Source: Silurus meridionalis (lineage: Eukaryota; Chordata; Actinopteri; Siluriformes; Siluridae). From it: a stretch of 64,000 nt of DNA. The notes under the pieces are model-generated. The model ran no database searches and was not told the DNA's origin. It saw only the letters and a list, made by a program, of their open reading frames with translations. Positions 43,501 to 54,489 of the stretch are shown here, piece after piece. Made by a program: the position numbers and the translations under genes. The stretch covers positions 29,069,632 to 29,133,631 of the forward strand of contig NC_060885.1 in the NCBI RefSeq assembly GCF_014805685.1. Reading direction: 5' to 3'. Within the stretch, counting starts at the first letter, position 1. Each line of letters opens with the position of its first letter.

Positions 43501-44790
43501 CTGATCCTCCCAGTGTGGAGCTGCATTTATACTATATTATTGTTGAAAAACGAGTTTGTACTGAAAAGGCCGACATTTACCAGGTTCCTCAGAGAAGCAT
43601 TTGGGTGATGGTAAACATGGTTTGCTGTGAGGTGCCCCAGTGCTGGCATCTGTGAGGAAGGAGCAGGCGTGATAGTCGTTGTGGGTTCTGACACGGGTCC
43701 GAGTCGGCGGGCTGTGCCATTGAGTCACTGCTTATGAGAGGTGAGGTGGGCCTGAATAATTTAAGCATTCACAGGGATTATGTTTTTACATGGCCAAGGC
43801 TGGCAGAAGGGACCAAAATGCAGGGTGGAGACGGGGTTGCAGTTTAACAGTTTAAAATAATGCAGCAAGCAGGAAAGACGGAAAAGAGTTCCACACAGCT
43901 GGTAACAAACCTACATGCAACGTGCAATTCAGACAGCTACAGAGAGTAATCTAAAGCAGTCAGGGTCAAAGCGTGAATTGGGGCAATGCAGGCAGAGAAT
44001 AGCTCCACAGATAATCCAGCGAGGAGTAACTAAGAATGGCATTCTTAACTAGTGGAAAATATGGCCACTGTACCGGAAGTGCTAAGCACAAAACAACCGC
44101 TGTCCAAGAAGCATTAAGTGGTGGGCCACTACAAAGGGCTACAGCCTGAGACTGATGTGACGAGTTTTTCTAAACCTAATGCAGTGGCCTCCACACCCAA
44201 GCCTCAGCCTGGATTTAACAAGATGGCCTCCCCTGCTGAGCTTCCGCAAGGGGCCAAAAACAAGACTTCTCACAACTATTTCTTTCCAAATGCCTACAAG
44301 GTGGGCCCCAAAGTCAACCTCCTGATATAAACAAATACCATTGATTCTCAAGCCATGGACCGTTGCCTGCCTTTATGGATTTGAAGTAATCTGTTGATGC
44401 AAAGAGATCTAGTGAAGAAAGTAAAGTTCCCTGAGATGCCATGTTTGTAATAGATTAGAATTAGATCGATAGAATTGTGCAATATTTGAAAATTTGTTGG
44501 AGAAAAAACCTAACTTTTTTCCTGCTCCTCCATTTTTTCATGGTGCAAGAGAAAGATATACAGAAAACAAAGTAGTTGGTGTAGCCATGTTTTTTGCTTT
44601 TTTCCTTGAGGTAAATAAGGCAAATAATGCAGCTTGTCTTTGCTACACAGAAACCCGGAAAGCGCAGTGTCCTCTGGAAATGTACTGATGCGTACTGACT
44701 GGTACAATGTGAAGACACTGGTAACAATGTCTTCCTTCAATAAATGGTAAACAGACATGCATTTGTTAGTGTCAACATTGTTTTACTTAC
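43501..44790. other. Unclassified sequence between copies C and D
   Basis: The part 43,500-44,340 is less AT-rich than its surroundings and looks like transposon-derived sequence that I cannot assign. The rest is AT-rich. No convincing gene. Confidence 0.35.
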
Positions 44791-44865
44791 GGGAACATGC
44801 ACCCATTGTTAAACTTAAATGGTAAAGTGGAACAGCCAAAACCTTCACTGGCTTTTGAAAGAATT
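44791..44865 (-). CDS. Copy D linker cassette beyond the nested transposons
   Basis: A 75-bp phase 1-1 exon: EFFQKPVKVLAVPLYHLSLT then MGACS. It matches the A and C linker exons and is separated from the previous D exon by the nested Tc1/DIRS insertions. Confidence 0.68.
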
Positions 44866-44886
44866 CTGTGAAATAAATAAATAAAT

Positions 44887-44888
<2 letters not shown>

Positions 44889-44947
<59 letters not shown>
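44889..44947. repeat. (AC)n microsatellite
   Basis: Uninterrupted AC run of about 58 bases beside the Tc1-like element. Confidence 0.95.
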
Positions 44948-44950
<3 letters not shown>

Positions 44951-45903
44951 CAGCCGAGGCAAAAAGATTTGAGAATTACACAAATGTTAATTTTCTCAAA
45001 GGCTGTTGCTTTAGTGTTTTTAGTTCTTTGTGTCAGATGCTACTGTGGTATACTGAATCCATGTATTTCATACTTGTCAAAGGCTTTTATTGACAATAAC
45101 AAAGTTTATGCAAAGAGTCAATATTTGCAGTATTGACCCTTCTTTACAAGACCTCTGCATTTCGCTTCTGGGCCACATCCTGTCTGATTGAAGCCCATTC
45201 TTGCATAATCAGTGCTTGGATTTTGTCAGAATTTGTGGGTTTTTGTTTGTCCACCCACCTCTTTTGAGGATTGACCACAAGTTCCCTATGGGATTGAGGT
45301 CTGGGGAGTGTTATAGCCATGGACCAAAATGTCTTCTTTCATGTTTTGTTCCATAAACCACATAGTGAACACTTTTGCCTTATGGCAAGGTGATCCTTCA
45401 TGCTGGAAGAGGCATTGTTCATCACAAAACAGGTCTTTGATGTTGATAAATTTGATAAATGGTCAAGTTAGGTGCAATCTTACTAGCAGCAATATCCTTG
45501 CCTGTGAATACCTTTATGTGCAAAGAATTAAAGACTGCACGTGTTTCCTTGCAGGTAACCATGGTTAACAGAGGAAGAACAATGATTGTATGCACCACCC
45601 CTATTTAAAGGTTCCAGTCTGTTATTCTATATCTCCTGCCTTGTCTTCATCAACAATCTCACCTGTGTTATCGAAAGAATCACTGACGTGATGTCAGCTG
45701 GTCCTTTTTTGTCAGGGATGAAATTTTTTAGGGGGATCAAGTTTATTTCCATGGAAAGAGGAAATTCACAATTAATTGCCGATCATTCTCCATAAAATGT
45801 TGGCGTGTATGTAAATTGCAATCATAAAAACTGAGGCAGCAGGCTTTGTGAAAATGTATATATTTGTGTCATTCTAAAACCTTTGGCCACTCTGTAATGT
45901 GCA
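44948..45903 (-). mobile_element. Tc1-like transposon (family 1), decayed
   Basis: Inverted ends: left ACAGCCGAGGCAAAAAGATT and GAGAATTACACAAAT; right, read in reverse, ACAGAGTGGCCAAAGGTTTT and AGAATGACACAAAT. The interior resembles a widespread fish Tc1-like element whose transposase reads on the minus strand (for example the complement of CCCATTCTTGCATAATCA), with many lesions and an internal deletion. Confidence 0.65.
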
Positions 45904-46478
45904 AAAGCTTTAGGCAGTTGTGATAAAATAAAATGATCAATTAAAATGTAAATTAGCAGAAAAGAAAAACAATTCAAATCAAAATTGGTGTGAATACCCT
46001 TTGGCTTTTTATTGTTACAGTTTCACGCTTTGTACAGTACACCTGCACAAAGTCAGGAATTTTATAGGATCAGAGTCAGGTGTATGGTAAAGAATTATAC
46101 CAAGCAGGTGCTAATTTCAATTCTATTTAGTTCACTTTCATATGTAGTTAAAACAGCTAATTAACTAAAACACAAATAGCTTTGTAAAAGGCTTCAAACT
46201 AGGTAAGAAACAGCCAAACTCTGCTACCAAGGTGAGATTGTCACAGTGGAAGACAGTTTCAAATCACAGGTCATACACCATGGAAACACAGAGCACAGCA
46301 TTATGACACAAGGTAGTTTATACTGCATCAGCAAGGTCTCTACCAGGAAAAGATTTCAAAGCAAACTGAGGTTTCATCATGTGCTGTTCAAACTATTTTT
46401 AAAAAGCACAAAGAATGATTAAATACTCCCATTCATCATTGGAAGATGTCCAGCAGTCCCAGCAGAAAAGAACTAGCC
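45898..46478 (+). mobile_element. Tc1-like transposon (family 2), 5' half
   Basis: Starts GTGCAAAAGCTTTAGGCAGT. Near 46,330-46,410 it reads a decayed helix-turn-helix start (KISKQTEVSSCAVQTIF-like, then KKHKE). It is cut by DIRS copy 3, and the matching 3' half continues at about 50,821. Confidence 0.65.
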
Positions 46479-47571
46479 AAGCTAGCCTACCGTTTTCCCC
46501 CGACCTGCACACCGAGGTGGAGGTGAGGAGCGATCATAAGTGGCCAAGGTTCGGTGGAATGAGCTACATCTCTGATGGCACATAAACTGCCTGCAGATCC
46601 TCCTGTGTTCCCAGAGAAAGCTCCTCTCATTAAAAGCAATTTATATCCTGGGTCTTCTAAATAAGAGAGCAGACGCCCTTTTAAAGCAAGGGCCGAGGCC
46701 AAGGGGAATGGAGGCTCAGATATGGCAGAGATTTTACAGAGCCCAGGTGCGACTCAGGAGACTTCACCCTGTCCCCTCTGGTTCTCTCTCACCCAGCCTC
46801 ACTGGGGCTGGACACCATGGTGCAGACGTGCCCGAGGCTACGACTGTATGCATTTGCCCCTATCGAGGTGCGCCCGAGAGTTCTGGAGAGAGTTTGCCAG
46901 GAAGGAGCCTTCGGGTGGCACCTCATTGGCCGGGCAGACTATGGTTCATGGACCAGGTATCCCTTTTTGAGGAAATTCCTTGGGAAATCCCTTCCAGGAG
47001 GGATCTCCTCTCTCAGGCAGGGGGAACCCTGGATCACCCCCACCCAGAGTTATGGAAGCAATGGCTGTGGCCCCTGAGGGGGCACAGTTTCTAGCAGCTG
47101 GGCTCTCTACCGAGGTAGTAGAGACCATCATTTATTCCAGAGCACCCTTCACGAGGAGGTCATATGCAGCTAGATGGCACCTGTTCACCATGTGGTGTGA
47201 GCACCACCAGTTAGACCTAGTCAATTGGCGGATCGGTTCAGTTCTGTGTCGGAACTCAGAACCCGCCTCTGAGCAGACACATCACGGGTGGATTCTTTGT
47301 TTCAGTTAATTCCCAATGTAGCACTCTTAACCTAATAAAATAAAATAAAATGGACCTCAAAAGCAAATGAAAGATCTTCAGTCTTGGATGAGAAAGAGCA
47401 AAAACTTCATCACATCAAAATGATCAAGCGCGCCCACACTTTGCACACACTCATTCTTATACCCTGGTGTTACATGACACCTTTACTTTTTTTTCCCTAT
47501 TTTCTTCATCCTAGCAATGTCCCCTTCCTGTGATTCCATATTTGGGTTTTCCTGTTCCCCCCATTACCCTT

Positions 47572-48886
47572 ATTTACGGCTTTTTCTCTATGTCACTTAA
47601 GAAAAGAATGTGTATACAACTTTCACCCCCTCTGGTACAGCCAGGCACCGCTTCCTCCTGCTCTCAGGTTTTATGCGTGGACAACCATTTTGCGGCCTAC
47701 TTTATCTTCCCTACATCTACTCTGTGTTCTGCTTTTATGATGCTATTTGCTATTCCATTTTTATTAAATCAAGCTATATCGTTTAACTTAGATTGTCTAT
47801 TTGTATATGTTTATTCTACATGGTTATGTTGGCGTCTAGGTCATACTTCAATTATATTATCTGAACTGACTGTTGCATAATGTTTTAAGCTTCACAACTA
47901 TAACGATTGTAAGCTTATTACTTTTGTTGTTACATGCACCTATTAGTTGTATATTTTAGTTATTGTGATCTCTGTTTGTTTCTTTTATTCAGCTCCAACT
48001 TTCAGACATCCTGGGACATCTGTTAGGAGCATTCTTTACTGACAGCATCGTAAATCTCACCTCTTCTCTGCACAATAAACATGCTTAAGCCTTGTATGTT
48101 GTTCTTTCTTGTCTATCCAACACACTCATAACACCAGTCAGACTCTACTCTACTCTATTTATTAATATCTGATCGCTATTGTTAATTATACTTGGAGTAC
48201 ATAGACAACATGAGACTGATTAAAACACATAAGCTAAAATAGGTTTTAATCAAGCTGCTTCTATTGTATCTAATAGGTTCTATACTAATTATTAGGTCAA
48301 TTTATTGGATGGATATTAGTTGGATTAAAACACACTCTAGATAAGGTTAATCAGAACATTTTTCATGACATCTGGAGTTCTTGCTCCATCAACCCTGAAA
48401 GTTTACGTGTTCGCTATCACGCTCAGTAGCAAACACCCTCTCGTGCGTTTTCTGCGCGGCACCCAGAGGCTAAGTGCCTGTGTGGGACTTGGCCATTGTG
48501 TTGTCGGCTCTATCTAAATCCCCCTCCGAGCCCTTGGCCGAGGTGGCCCTTAGATACCTGTCTGTTAACATTGCTTCTCTTCTGGCAGTATCCTCCCTGT
48601 ACCAAAGGTGCCCATGGCTCCCCCACGACCCGTCGTGCTGCAGGCATTCTGCCCTTCTCCTTTCCTAGCCCCAGACCAGGAGAAGCAAAATCTACTGTGT
48701 CCAGTGCGAGCACTAGACACGTATCTCCACAGCACGAGTCCGTGTAGAAAGTCGGTGCAGCTGTTTGTCTGCCATTACCCTCGTAGGAAAGCTTTTCCTG
48801 CCAATAAGCAGACTCTCAGCAGGTGGATAGTGGATGCCATTTCCTCATCTTATGAGTCCTCTGTTCATCCCACTCCTTTCGGACTC
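47572..48886 (+). repeat. Tandem duplication, unit 1
   Basis: Begins ATTTACGGCTTTTTCTC and ends CCTTTCGGACTC. About 850 bases of non-DIRS sequence with a poly(A) signal (CACAATAAACATGC), then about 460 bases of DIRS recombinase. Nearly identical to 48887-50242. Confidence 0.88.
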
Positions 48887-50242
48887 ATTTACGGCTTTTT
48901 CTCTATGTCACTTAAGAAAAGAATGTGTATACAACTTTCACCCCCTCTGGTACAGCCAGGCACCGCTTCCTCCTGCTCTCAGGTTTTATGCGTGGACAAC
49001 CATTTTGCGGCCTACTTTATCTTCCCTACATCTACTCTGTGTTCTGCTTTTATGATGCTATTTGCTATTCCATTTTTATTAAATCAAGCTATATCGTTTA
49101 ACTTAGATTGTCTATTTGTATATGTTAAACTACATTATTCTACGTGGTTATGTTAGTGTCTAGGTCATACTTCATTTATATTATCTGAACTGACTGTCCC
49201 ATAATGTGTTAAGCTTTACAACTATAACGATTGTAAGCTTATTACTTTTGTTGTTACATGCACATATTAGTTGTATGTTTTTAGTTATTGTGATCTCTGT
49301 TTGTTTCTTTTATTCAGCTCCAACTCACAGACATCCTGGGACATCTCTTAGGAGCATTCTTCACTAACAGCATCGTAAATCTCACCTCTTCTCTGCACAA
49401 TAAACATGCTTAAGTCTGCCTTGTATGTTGTTCATTCTTGTCTCTCCAACACACTCATAACACCAGTCAGACTCTACTCTACTCTATTTATTAATATCTG
49501 ATCGCTATTGTTAATTATACTTGGAGTACATAGACTATATGAGACTGATTAAAACACATAAGCTAAAATATGTTTTAATCAAGCTGCTTCTATTGTATCT
49601 AATAGGTTCTATACTAATTATTAGGTCAATTTATTGGATGGATATTAGTTGGATTAAAACACACTCTAGATAAGGTTAATTAGAAAATTTTTCATGACAT
49701 CTGGAGTTCTTGCTCCATCAACCCTGAAAGTTTACGTGTTCGCTATCACGGCTTATTGTACCCCGCCCGCGGGGCAGTCGCTTGGCAAACACCCTCTCGT
49801 GCGTTTTCTGCGCGGCACCCAGAGGCTAAGTGCCTGTGTGGGACTTGGCCATTGTGTTGTCGGCTCTATCTAAATCCCCCTCCGAGCCCTTGGCCGAGGT
49901 GGCCCTTAGATACCTGTCTGTTAACATTGCTTCTCTTCTGGCAGTATCCTCCCTGTACCAAAGGTGCCCATGGCTCCCCCACGACCCGTCGTGCTGCAGG
50001 CATTCTGCCCTTCTCCTTTCCTAGCCCCAGACCAGGAGAAGCAAAATCTACTGTGTCCAGTGCGAGCACTAGACACGTATCTCCACAGCACGAGTCCGTG
50101 TAGAAAGTCGGTGCAGCTGTTTGTCTGCCATTACCCTCGTAGGAAAGCTTTTCCTGCCAATAAGCAGACTCTCAGCAGGTGGATAGTGGATGCCATTTCC
50201 TCATCTTATGAGTCCTCTGTTCATCCCACTCCTTTCGGACTC
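48887..50242 (+). repeat. Tandem duplication, unit 2
   Basis: Near-identical to unit 1 with two extra short segments: AAACTACATT near 49,127 and a GC-rich 30-40 bases near 49,748 (GTACCCCGCCCGCGGGGCAG). It then continues into the real recombinase C-terminus, where unit 1 instead re-enters the duplicated sequence. Confidence 0.88.
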
Positions 50243-50400
50243 AAGGCTGATTCTACCCGGAGTATGGCAGCCTCTACGGCCTGGTTGCATCTGCAATGCT
50301 GCAGGCTGGTCCACCTCAATGACCTTTGTCAGCTTCTACGACCTCGACATCAAAGCCACTCCCGGCTACTCTGTCCTGCGTTCTGATTGTACACACTAGG
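49950..50400 (+). pseudogene. DIRS tyrosine recombinase C-terminal domain
   Basis: Readable blocks: LCPVRALDTYLHSTSPCRKS, QLFVCHYPRRKAFPANKQTL, SRWIVDAISSSYESS, then DSTRSMAASTAWLHL (the HxxR-type block, with Asp in place of His). After a frameshift come CRLVHLNDLCQLL-like and ATPGYSVL, near the catalytic Tyr (FVSFYDLDIKATPG). Inactive. Confidence 0.72.
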
Positions 50401-50780
50401 CAGGGACAGGTTAGTATGGCGTGATTGGACATTCGTTCCCCAAGCATTGTAACGCAGCTCAAGTTCCCGAAGGGGAACTTCTCTAAGTTACGTACATAAC
50501 ACTAGTTTACTGAGGAACGAGACCCCGCTTCAACATGCCACTCCTTGCATACCTGCGGCACTTATCTTCTGTTTTTGCAGAAGCAAGCGTCGCTCTATTG
50601 CTCACAAATTTTGTACTGACATCGCCCATCGGTGAAGTCACGACTTGCTGTTGCCTGGATTTCAAATGATTCAGTGTGAGCAACTCGGAGGCATTCCCAA
50701 AGCGTTGTGAAGCAGCGTCTTGTTACCTCAGGGAACTCGGGTTACATACGTACTACTATACGTACATACTAGAGATCTCC

Positions 50781-50820
50781 ACCAACAACGAGATGGCCTA
50801 CCTACAGGAGATTAAAGTCT
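50781..50820 (-). mobile_element. Short L2-like fragment
   Basis: About 40 bases encode ISTNNEMAYLQEIK, similar to the [15 protein letters not shown] stretch of the L2 at 55420-58340 (which lies on the opposite strand). Too short to be sure. Confidence 0.35.
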
Positions 50821-51293
50821 AGCCAGATGTGGTCTTCAGCAAAGAATTGCAGCCAAAAAGACATGGAAAAAAGGTTAGGTGACTATACACTAACAACTGT
50901 AAAAAAAAACATAGGAACTAGGCTGCAGAAAAATGGCAGCAGGTGCTCTGGACTGATCAGTAAACATTTAAAATATTTGGCTGTAGCAAAAGGCATATTG
51001 TTCGCAAAAGGGCTGCATCTTACATCAGAAGATATATGGCTAGTTTTCCAAGATGCTTCTCCAAGATGATTGGAAACACCTACCTTTTGAGTTTCTTAAA
51101 AATCTGTATGCAAGTTTACCTAGAAGAATTGATGATGTTTTGCAGGCAAATGGTAGACACACCAAATAATGATTTGTTTTGGTTTTCTCTTTTTTTAATT
51201 TACTTTCCATTTTATTAAATGCTAAAAATATATGAACACATCTATTTTTAAGAGCATCCTTACTTTAGCATTTTTTTCACAACTGCCTTGTGC
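50821..51293 (+). mobile_element. Tc1-like transposon (family 2), 3' half
   Basis: Decayed transposase with LKYLAVAKGILFAKGLH-like, then WLVFQDASPR, and a tail ending AGCATTTTTTTCACAACTGCC. This is the right part of the element whose left part is at 45898-46478; DIRS copy 3 separates them. It lies in the last intron of Ig copy D. Confidence 0.62.
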
Positions 51294-51366
51294 AGAATAC
51301 ATATACAAACACTATATACATGCCACCATCTCGATAATTACTAAAAAAAAATGTGTTATGGCTTAC

Positions 51367-51459
51367 TTGGAAATTTTTTAAGATATGAAGAAGTTTTTAT
51401 CTGAAGGATGGTTCTTATGATACTGACAGTTAAACAAGTAATAATCTCCAACAGAAAAC
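51367..51459 (-). CDS. Copy D third membrane-side cassette
   Basis: A 93-bp phase 1-1 exon: GFLLEIITCLTVSIIRTILQ then IKTSSYLKKFP. Donor GTAAGC intact, where copy C has ATAAGC. Confidence 0.7.
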
Positions 51460-51561
51460 CTATGGAAAAAAAATCACACCAATGTCAGGCAAGGAATCTG
51501 GGCTGACCATATGAAAGCTGCCATAGCTGTTAAAAGTTAGGGCAAAACACCCTGGATTTAC

Positions 51562-51654
51562 CTTCTGTCGACCACAAGCAGAAAGCAATAATCATGCAAA
51601 TATTTGGACAAAGGATCAGAGAAATGTGTATTTTCATGGCCTTTTTGGTAACAA
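51562..51654 (-). CDS. Copy D second transmembrane cassette
   Basis: A 93-bp phase 1-1 exon: KAMKIHISLILCPNICMIIA then FCLWSTEG. The intact form of the exon that is one base short in copy C. Confidence 0.72.
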
Positions 51655-51744
51655 CTAAGGAAAAGAAAAAAAATCTTTGTATTTATATTTCTATTGGCAA
51701 CTGAATGTTTTCAAGCAAAAAATGATAAATGGTACTCTATATAC

Positions 51745-51846
51745 CTTTCTTTCGCAGGAGGTTAAAAGCAGGACCACAAAATCCTACTGCCACCAATAGT
51801 GCAATCAAGCAAAACACCAAGATTAGTACAGGTAATGCAGAGAAAC
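51745..51846 (-). CDS. Copy D first transmembrane cassette
   Basis: A 102-bp phase 1-1 exon: GFSALPVLILVFCLIALLVA then VGFCGPAFNLLRKK. Splice sites intact. Confidence 0.74.
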
Positions 51847-52229
51847 CTGTATCAATGGGACATGAATAATACAAAAGTTTAAATGACCCAGAACTAAAGA
51901 AAGATTCATAAAATGCTGCTGAATGGCTGCCCTCCCATCACTCTAAGTAAAGATGATCATTGTAAACTGTGTCTTCTTTAGGAAAAAATTAAAGAGTACA
52001 TGCCTTCTTTCTTATCAAAGATGAAATACATTGCTTGACTCAAGCAATTCAGATTTAGATTATCATTTACACAAGCATCTCATAATGCCATAGTTACAAT
52101 GTTTAATTCTCTGAATTGTTGTGATCTGGTGTATCTTAAACTCATCCTAAACTTTTCATTGAGCTGTGGCAGGACTGGTAAAGCAGATGTATAAAAAAAG
52201 TCATTAGTGATTTTGACCAGGTACATTAC

Positions 52230-52586
52230 CTACACCATGCAGTAACACAGTGGTCCTTGCTGACATGTCACTAGTGTGGACCTCACATGTGAATTCTCCT
52301 CTATCTTTCATCTTCACCTCCTTTAGCTTTAGTGAGAAGTTTCCTTTGGTGATTTCAGAAAGAAAAAAATCAACCCTTCCCTGATAACTTCCATGTGAGG
52401 AGTCTGGGAAGATTTCACTGTTTTGATAAAGCAGGACAAGGATGCTTTCATCTCCATCTGTCTTCTTTCAGGTCACTTCTTCAATCTCACTGGCTGGTAC
52501 ATGGGAATCTACAGAGCAGTTTAGTATGACATCGTCACCCACATGGGCAAAGACAGCATGGTCTGCCTCTTTCACCACAAAATGCT
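52230..52586 (-). pseudogene. Copy D Ig2 with nonsense codon at the core Trp
   Basis: A 357-bp exon with intact splice sites: VILNCSVDSHVPASEIEEVT, then TGA where A and C have TGG (Trp), then KKTDGDESILVLLYQNSEIF, GRVDFFLSEITKGNFSLKLK and EFTCEV. A single G-to-A change explains the stop. Confidence 0.82.
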
Positions 52587-52719
52587 CTACAAGGACATGG
52601 ACAAATTTATAATAACAGTAAATACAAAGTGTAGTAGTGGATTTAATGTGTTTCATAAAACAACAAACATACTTGTACAAATTATGCATTTTATATGTAA
52701 TAAGTTCATGGTTACATAC

Positions 52720-53024
52720 CGATCTCTTTTATTTCCATTATAACTTGACCAGTGTCCTGGGTTGTGTTGACTTGGCATCTATAAACTCCAACATCATCTT
52801 TGACCACATTTTTCAGTAAGATGGAGAAATTCCCTTTTGGGACCTCATCTGGAAAAAATTCAGCTCTGTCTCTAAACACCTGAGTCTGGAGATCTGGTCT
52901 GCTTTTTCCTTGCTGGAAGAGGCTCACTAAATAATCTGTATCCGTCTTTCTCCATTCCACCTGGAGATCTTCTAAAGGCAGTGAACCTTCAATAAAGCCA
53001 CAAGTGGATATAAAGGGCCTTGGA
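52720..53024 (-). pseudogene. Copy D Ig1 lacking the first Cys
   Basis: The later part is well kept (LEDLQVEWRKTDTDYLVSLF, KGNFSILLKNVVKDDVG, VYRCQV), but 31 bases are missing where A and B encode QLGDSVLLPC, between CACTTGTGGCT and TTTATTGAAG. This removes the first disulfide Cys and shifts the frame. The acceptor position is approximate. Confidence 0.72.
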
Positions 53025-53286
53025 CTCGAAAAGCTGCATTTATAACAAAGTTAACAAGGAACAGGTATGAACAGAAACAATTTGTCTAGCGTTTTTCATT
53101 TTCCTTCAGATTAATTGAGACAAGCAAAGCTACAGTGATGTCCAAGAAGGAAGTCAAATAATATTTACAAATTTAATTTACAGCAAAGATTTCAATCATA
53201 AAATGTGAGCAAAATGATATACACTATTTGTCATTAGTATTTAAAAGAACGTCATGCATAATAATCTAAGATTAAAGAATCCTTAC

Positions 53287-53329
53287 TTTTGAGTCCAACA
53301 GCATAAACAAAAATCACAGACAAAAACAT
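53287..53329 (-). CDS. Copy D signal-peptide exon
   Basis: ATG at 53329-53327, reading MFLSVIFVYAVGLK, then donor GTAAGG in phase 1. Shorter than in A and B but clearly related. Confidence 0.55.
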
Positions 53330-53454
53330 GTAGCTCTGAGTTCAGTCCTCCAGTTTCAACTCACATACAATTTTATTTAAGCATTGTATTTCCTTGAATG
53401 AGTAACTTGTTCAAACTGGTACTGCAAGTTCACAGCTAAACCAATCATCTGTAA

Positions 53455-54275
53455 AGTGGACATAAAAGTCTACACACCTTTCTGAAATGACAAGTTTTTA
53501 AAATATATAGACAGAAATATTAAATGTCGGACTTGTTACATCTTTAATGTGATCTTCCAACAAACAAAAATCCATAGTAGAAAATTATATATTTAATATT
53601 TGGGAACATTTTAAATAATAAAAAACTACCACTACCAAGTCTACACCCCCCTCTTAAATAATGCTTCCTCACATCTGAACTTTGGAATTTTACCCCTTTG
53701 GAATTTTTTAAAATTTTGGGTAGAAGAATATGCAAGCCTGTCTGAATGAATCTTTAGCCATTATTCAGACAGGCTTGCATATTCTTCTACCCACCTTACT
53801 CCACAGCCCAGACTTGTGCAGAATACATGAAATGGTAGTCACATGCAAGGAGTGACCAGTACCTGACAGAAAATAATTCCTTCAGTTTTGCTGTTGGCCT
53901 TTTGGTAGCCTCCCTGATAAGTTTTTATTGCATTTAGTAGAGTGCAGCCACAATCAGGCAACAGCTAACTACTGTAACAGCTAACATTTATCTGGTTTTA
54001 ATCTGAATCACTGTAATTAATGGCAGGTGTATGCCCTTTACCTACAGGTCTCATTTAAAGGACAGTTAATGTCCCCATTATGAAAGGATGTTTAGACTTA
54101 TGCAATCAGGGTGTATTTTGTAATGTAAAATGTTTCCAATTAACTATTTCTTTTCCTCTCCCTTTGTTGGAAGATCGCAAAAAATGTAACAAGTCTGACA
54201 TCCATGCTGCTTATATAATAACCCCTGCAATTTCATAAGGATGTGTAGACTTTATATATACACTGTAAATGGAGG
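53455..54275. mobile_element. Non-autonomous DNA transposon with long inverted ends
   Basis: Left end: AAAGTCTACACACCTTTCTG, then GGACTTGTTACATCTTTAAT, GATCTTCCAACAAAC. Right end, read in reverse: AAAGTCTACACATCCTTATG, CAGACTTGTTACATTTTTTG, GATCTTCCAACAAAG. It lies just upstream of the copy D signal exon and contains its own hairpin. No transposase. Confidence 0.65.
53718..53793. repeat. Perfect-type hairpin
   Basis: Arms of about 31 bases (GGGTAGAAGAATATGCAAGC with CTGTCTGAAT and its complement) around a 12-15 base loop, inside the element at 53455-54275. Confidence 0.85.
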
Positions 54276-54489
54276 GCTTCAATGGAAACGATGTGTAATT
54301 CACTAGACCACATATTCAAATGAATTGTTTATGCATTGTGTGATCTTTTATTAAAAATTGGTATTATCTACTAAGCATCTTTATCCTGAAATCAAAGCCA
54401 AGAGCAAAAATGTATTTGACATCCATTCCAGGAAGCAGCTGTTATAGTTTTGCAGGTAACATTCTAGCAAATGGAATAAAAATGAGACA

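Larger units (their letters stand above)
46480..50780 (+). mobile_element. DIRS-like retrotransposon, copy 3, rearranged
   Basis: Starts inside RNase H (NCLQILLCSQRKLLSLKAIY-like near 46,580-46,650), then a connector domain (PRLRLYAFAPIEVRPRVLER, LIGRADYGSWTRYPF), then the start of the tyrosine recombinase (LSTEVVETIIYSRAPFTRRS, YAARWHLFTMWCEHHQLDL near 47,100-47,220). The recombinase is then interrupted and partly duplicated (47572-50242) and ends at 50243-50400. The tail contains AAGCATTGTAACGCAGCTC and GAAGTCACGAC, like other DIRS 3' regions. RT is missing. It sits inside a Tc1-like element. Confidence 0.72.
44791..53329 (-). pseudogene. Ig copy D: signal, Ig1, Ig2 and four further exons, decayed
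   Basis: Gene-level entry. Exons: 53287-53329 (signal MFLSVIFVYAVGLK), about 52720-53024 (Ig1 with a 31-bp deletion), 52230-52586 (Ig2, full length but with TGA at the core Trp), 51745-51846, 51562-51654, 51367-51459 and 44791-44865. The last intron is about 6.5 kb because a Tc1-like element and a DIRS element lie in it. The four membrane-side exons are intact with proper phase-1 splice sites. No equivalents of A exons 8-17 follow. Confidence 0.74.

Noticed and set aside
43537..43728. 63-codon minus-strand frame upstream of copy C Ig1, checked as a possible signal exon
   Set aside because: It is not hydrophobic at the start and does not match the signal exons of A, B or D.
47530..47880. 116-codon plus-strand frame rich in hydrophobic residues, duplicated at 48.9 kb
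   Set aside because: It looked like an envelope-type fragment, but no family motif is visible; it belongs to unidentified sequence within the tandem duplication.
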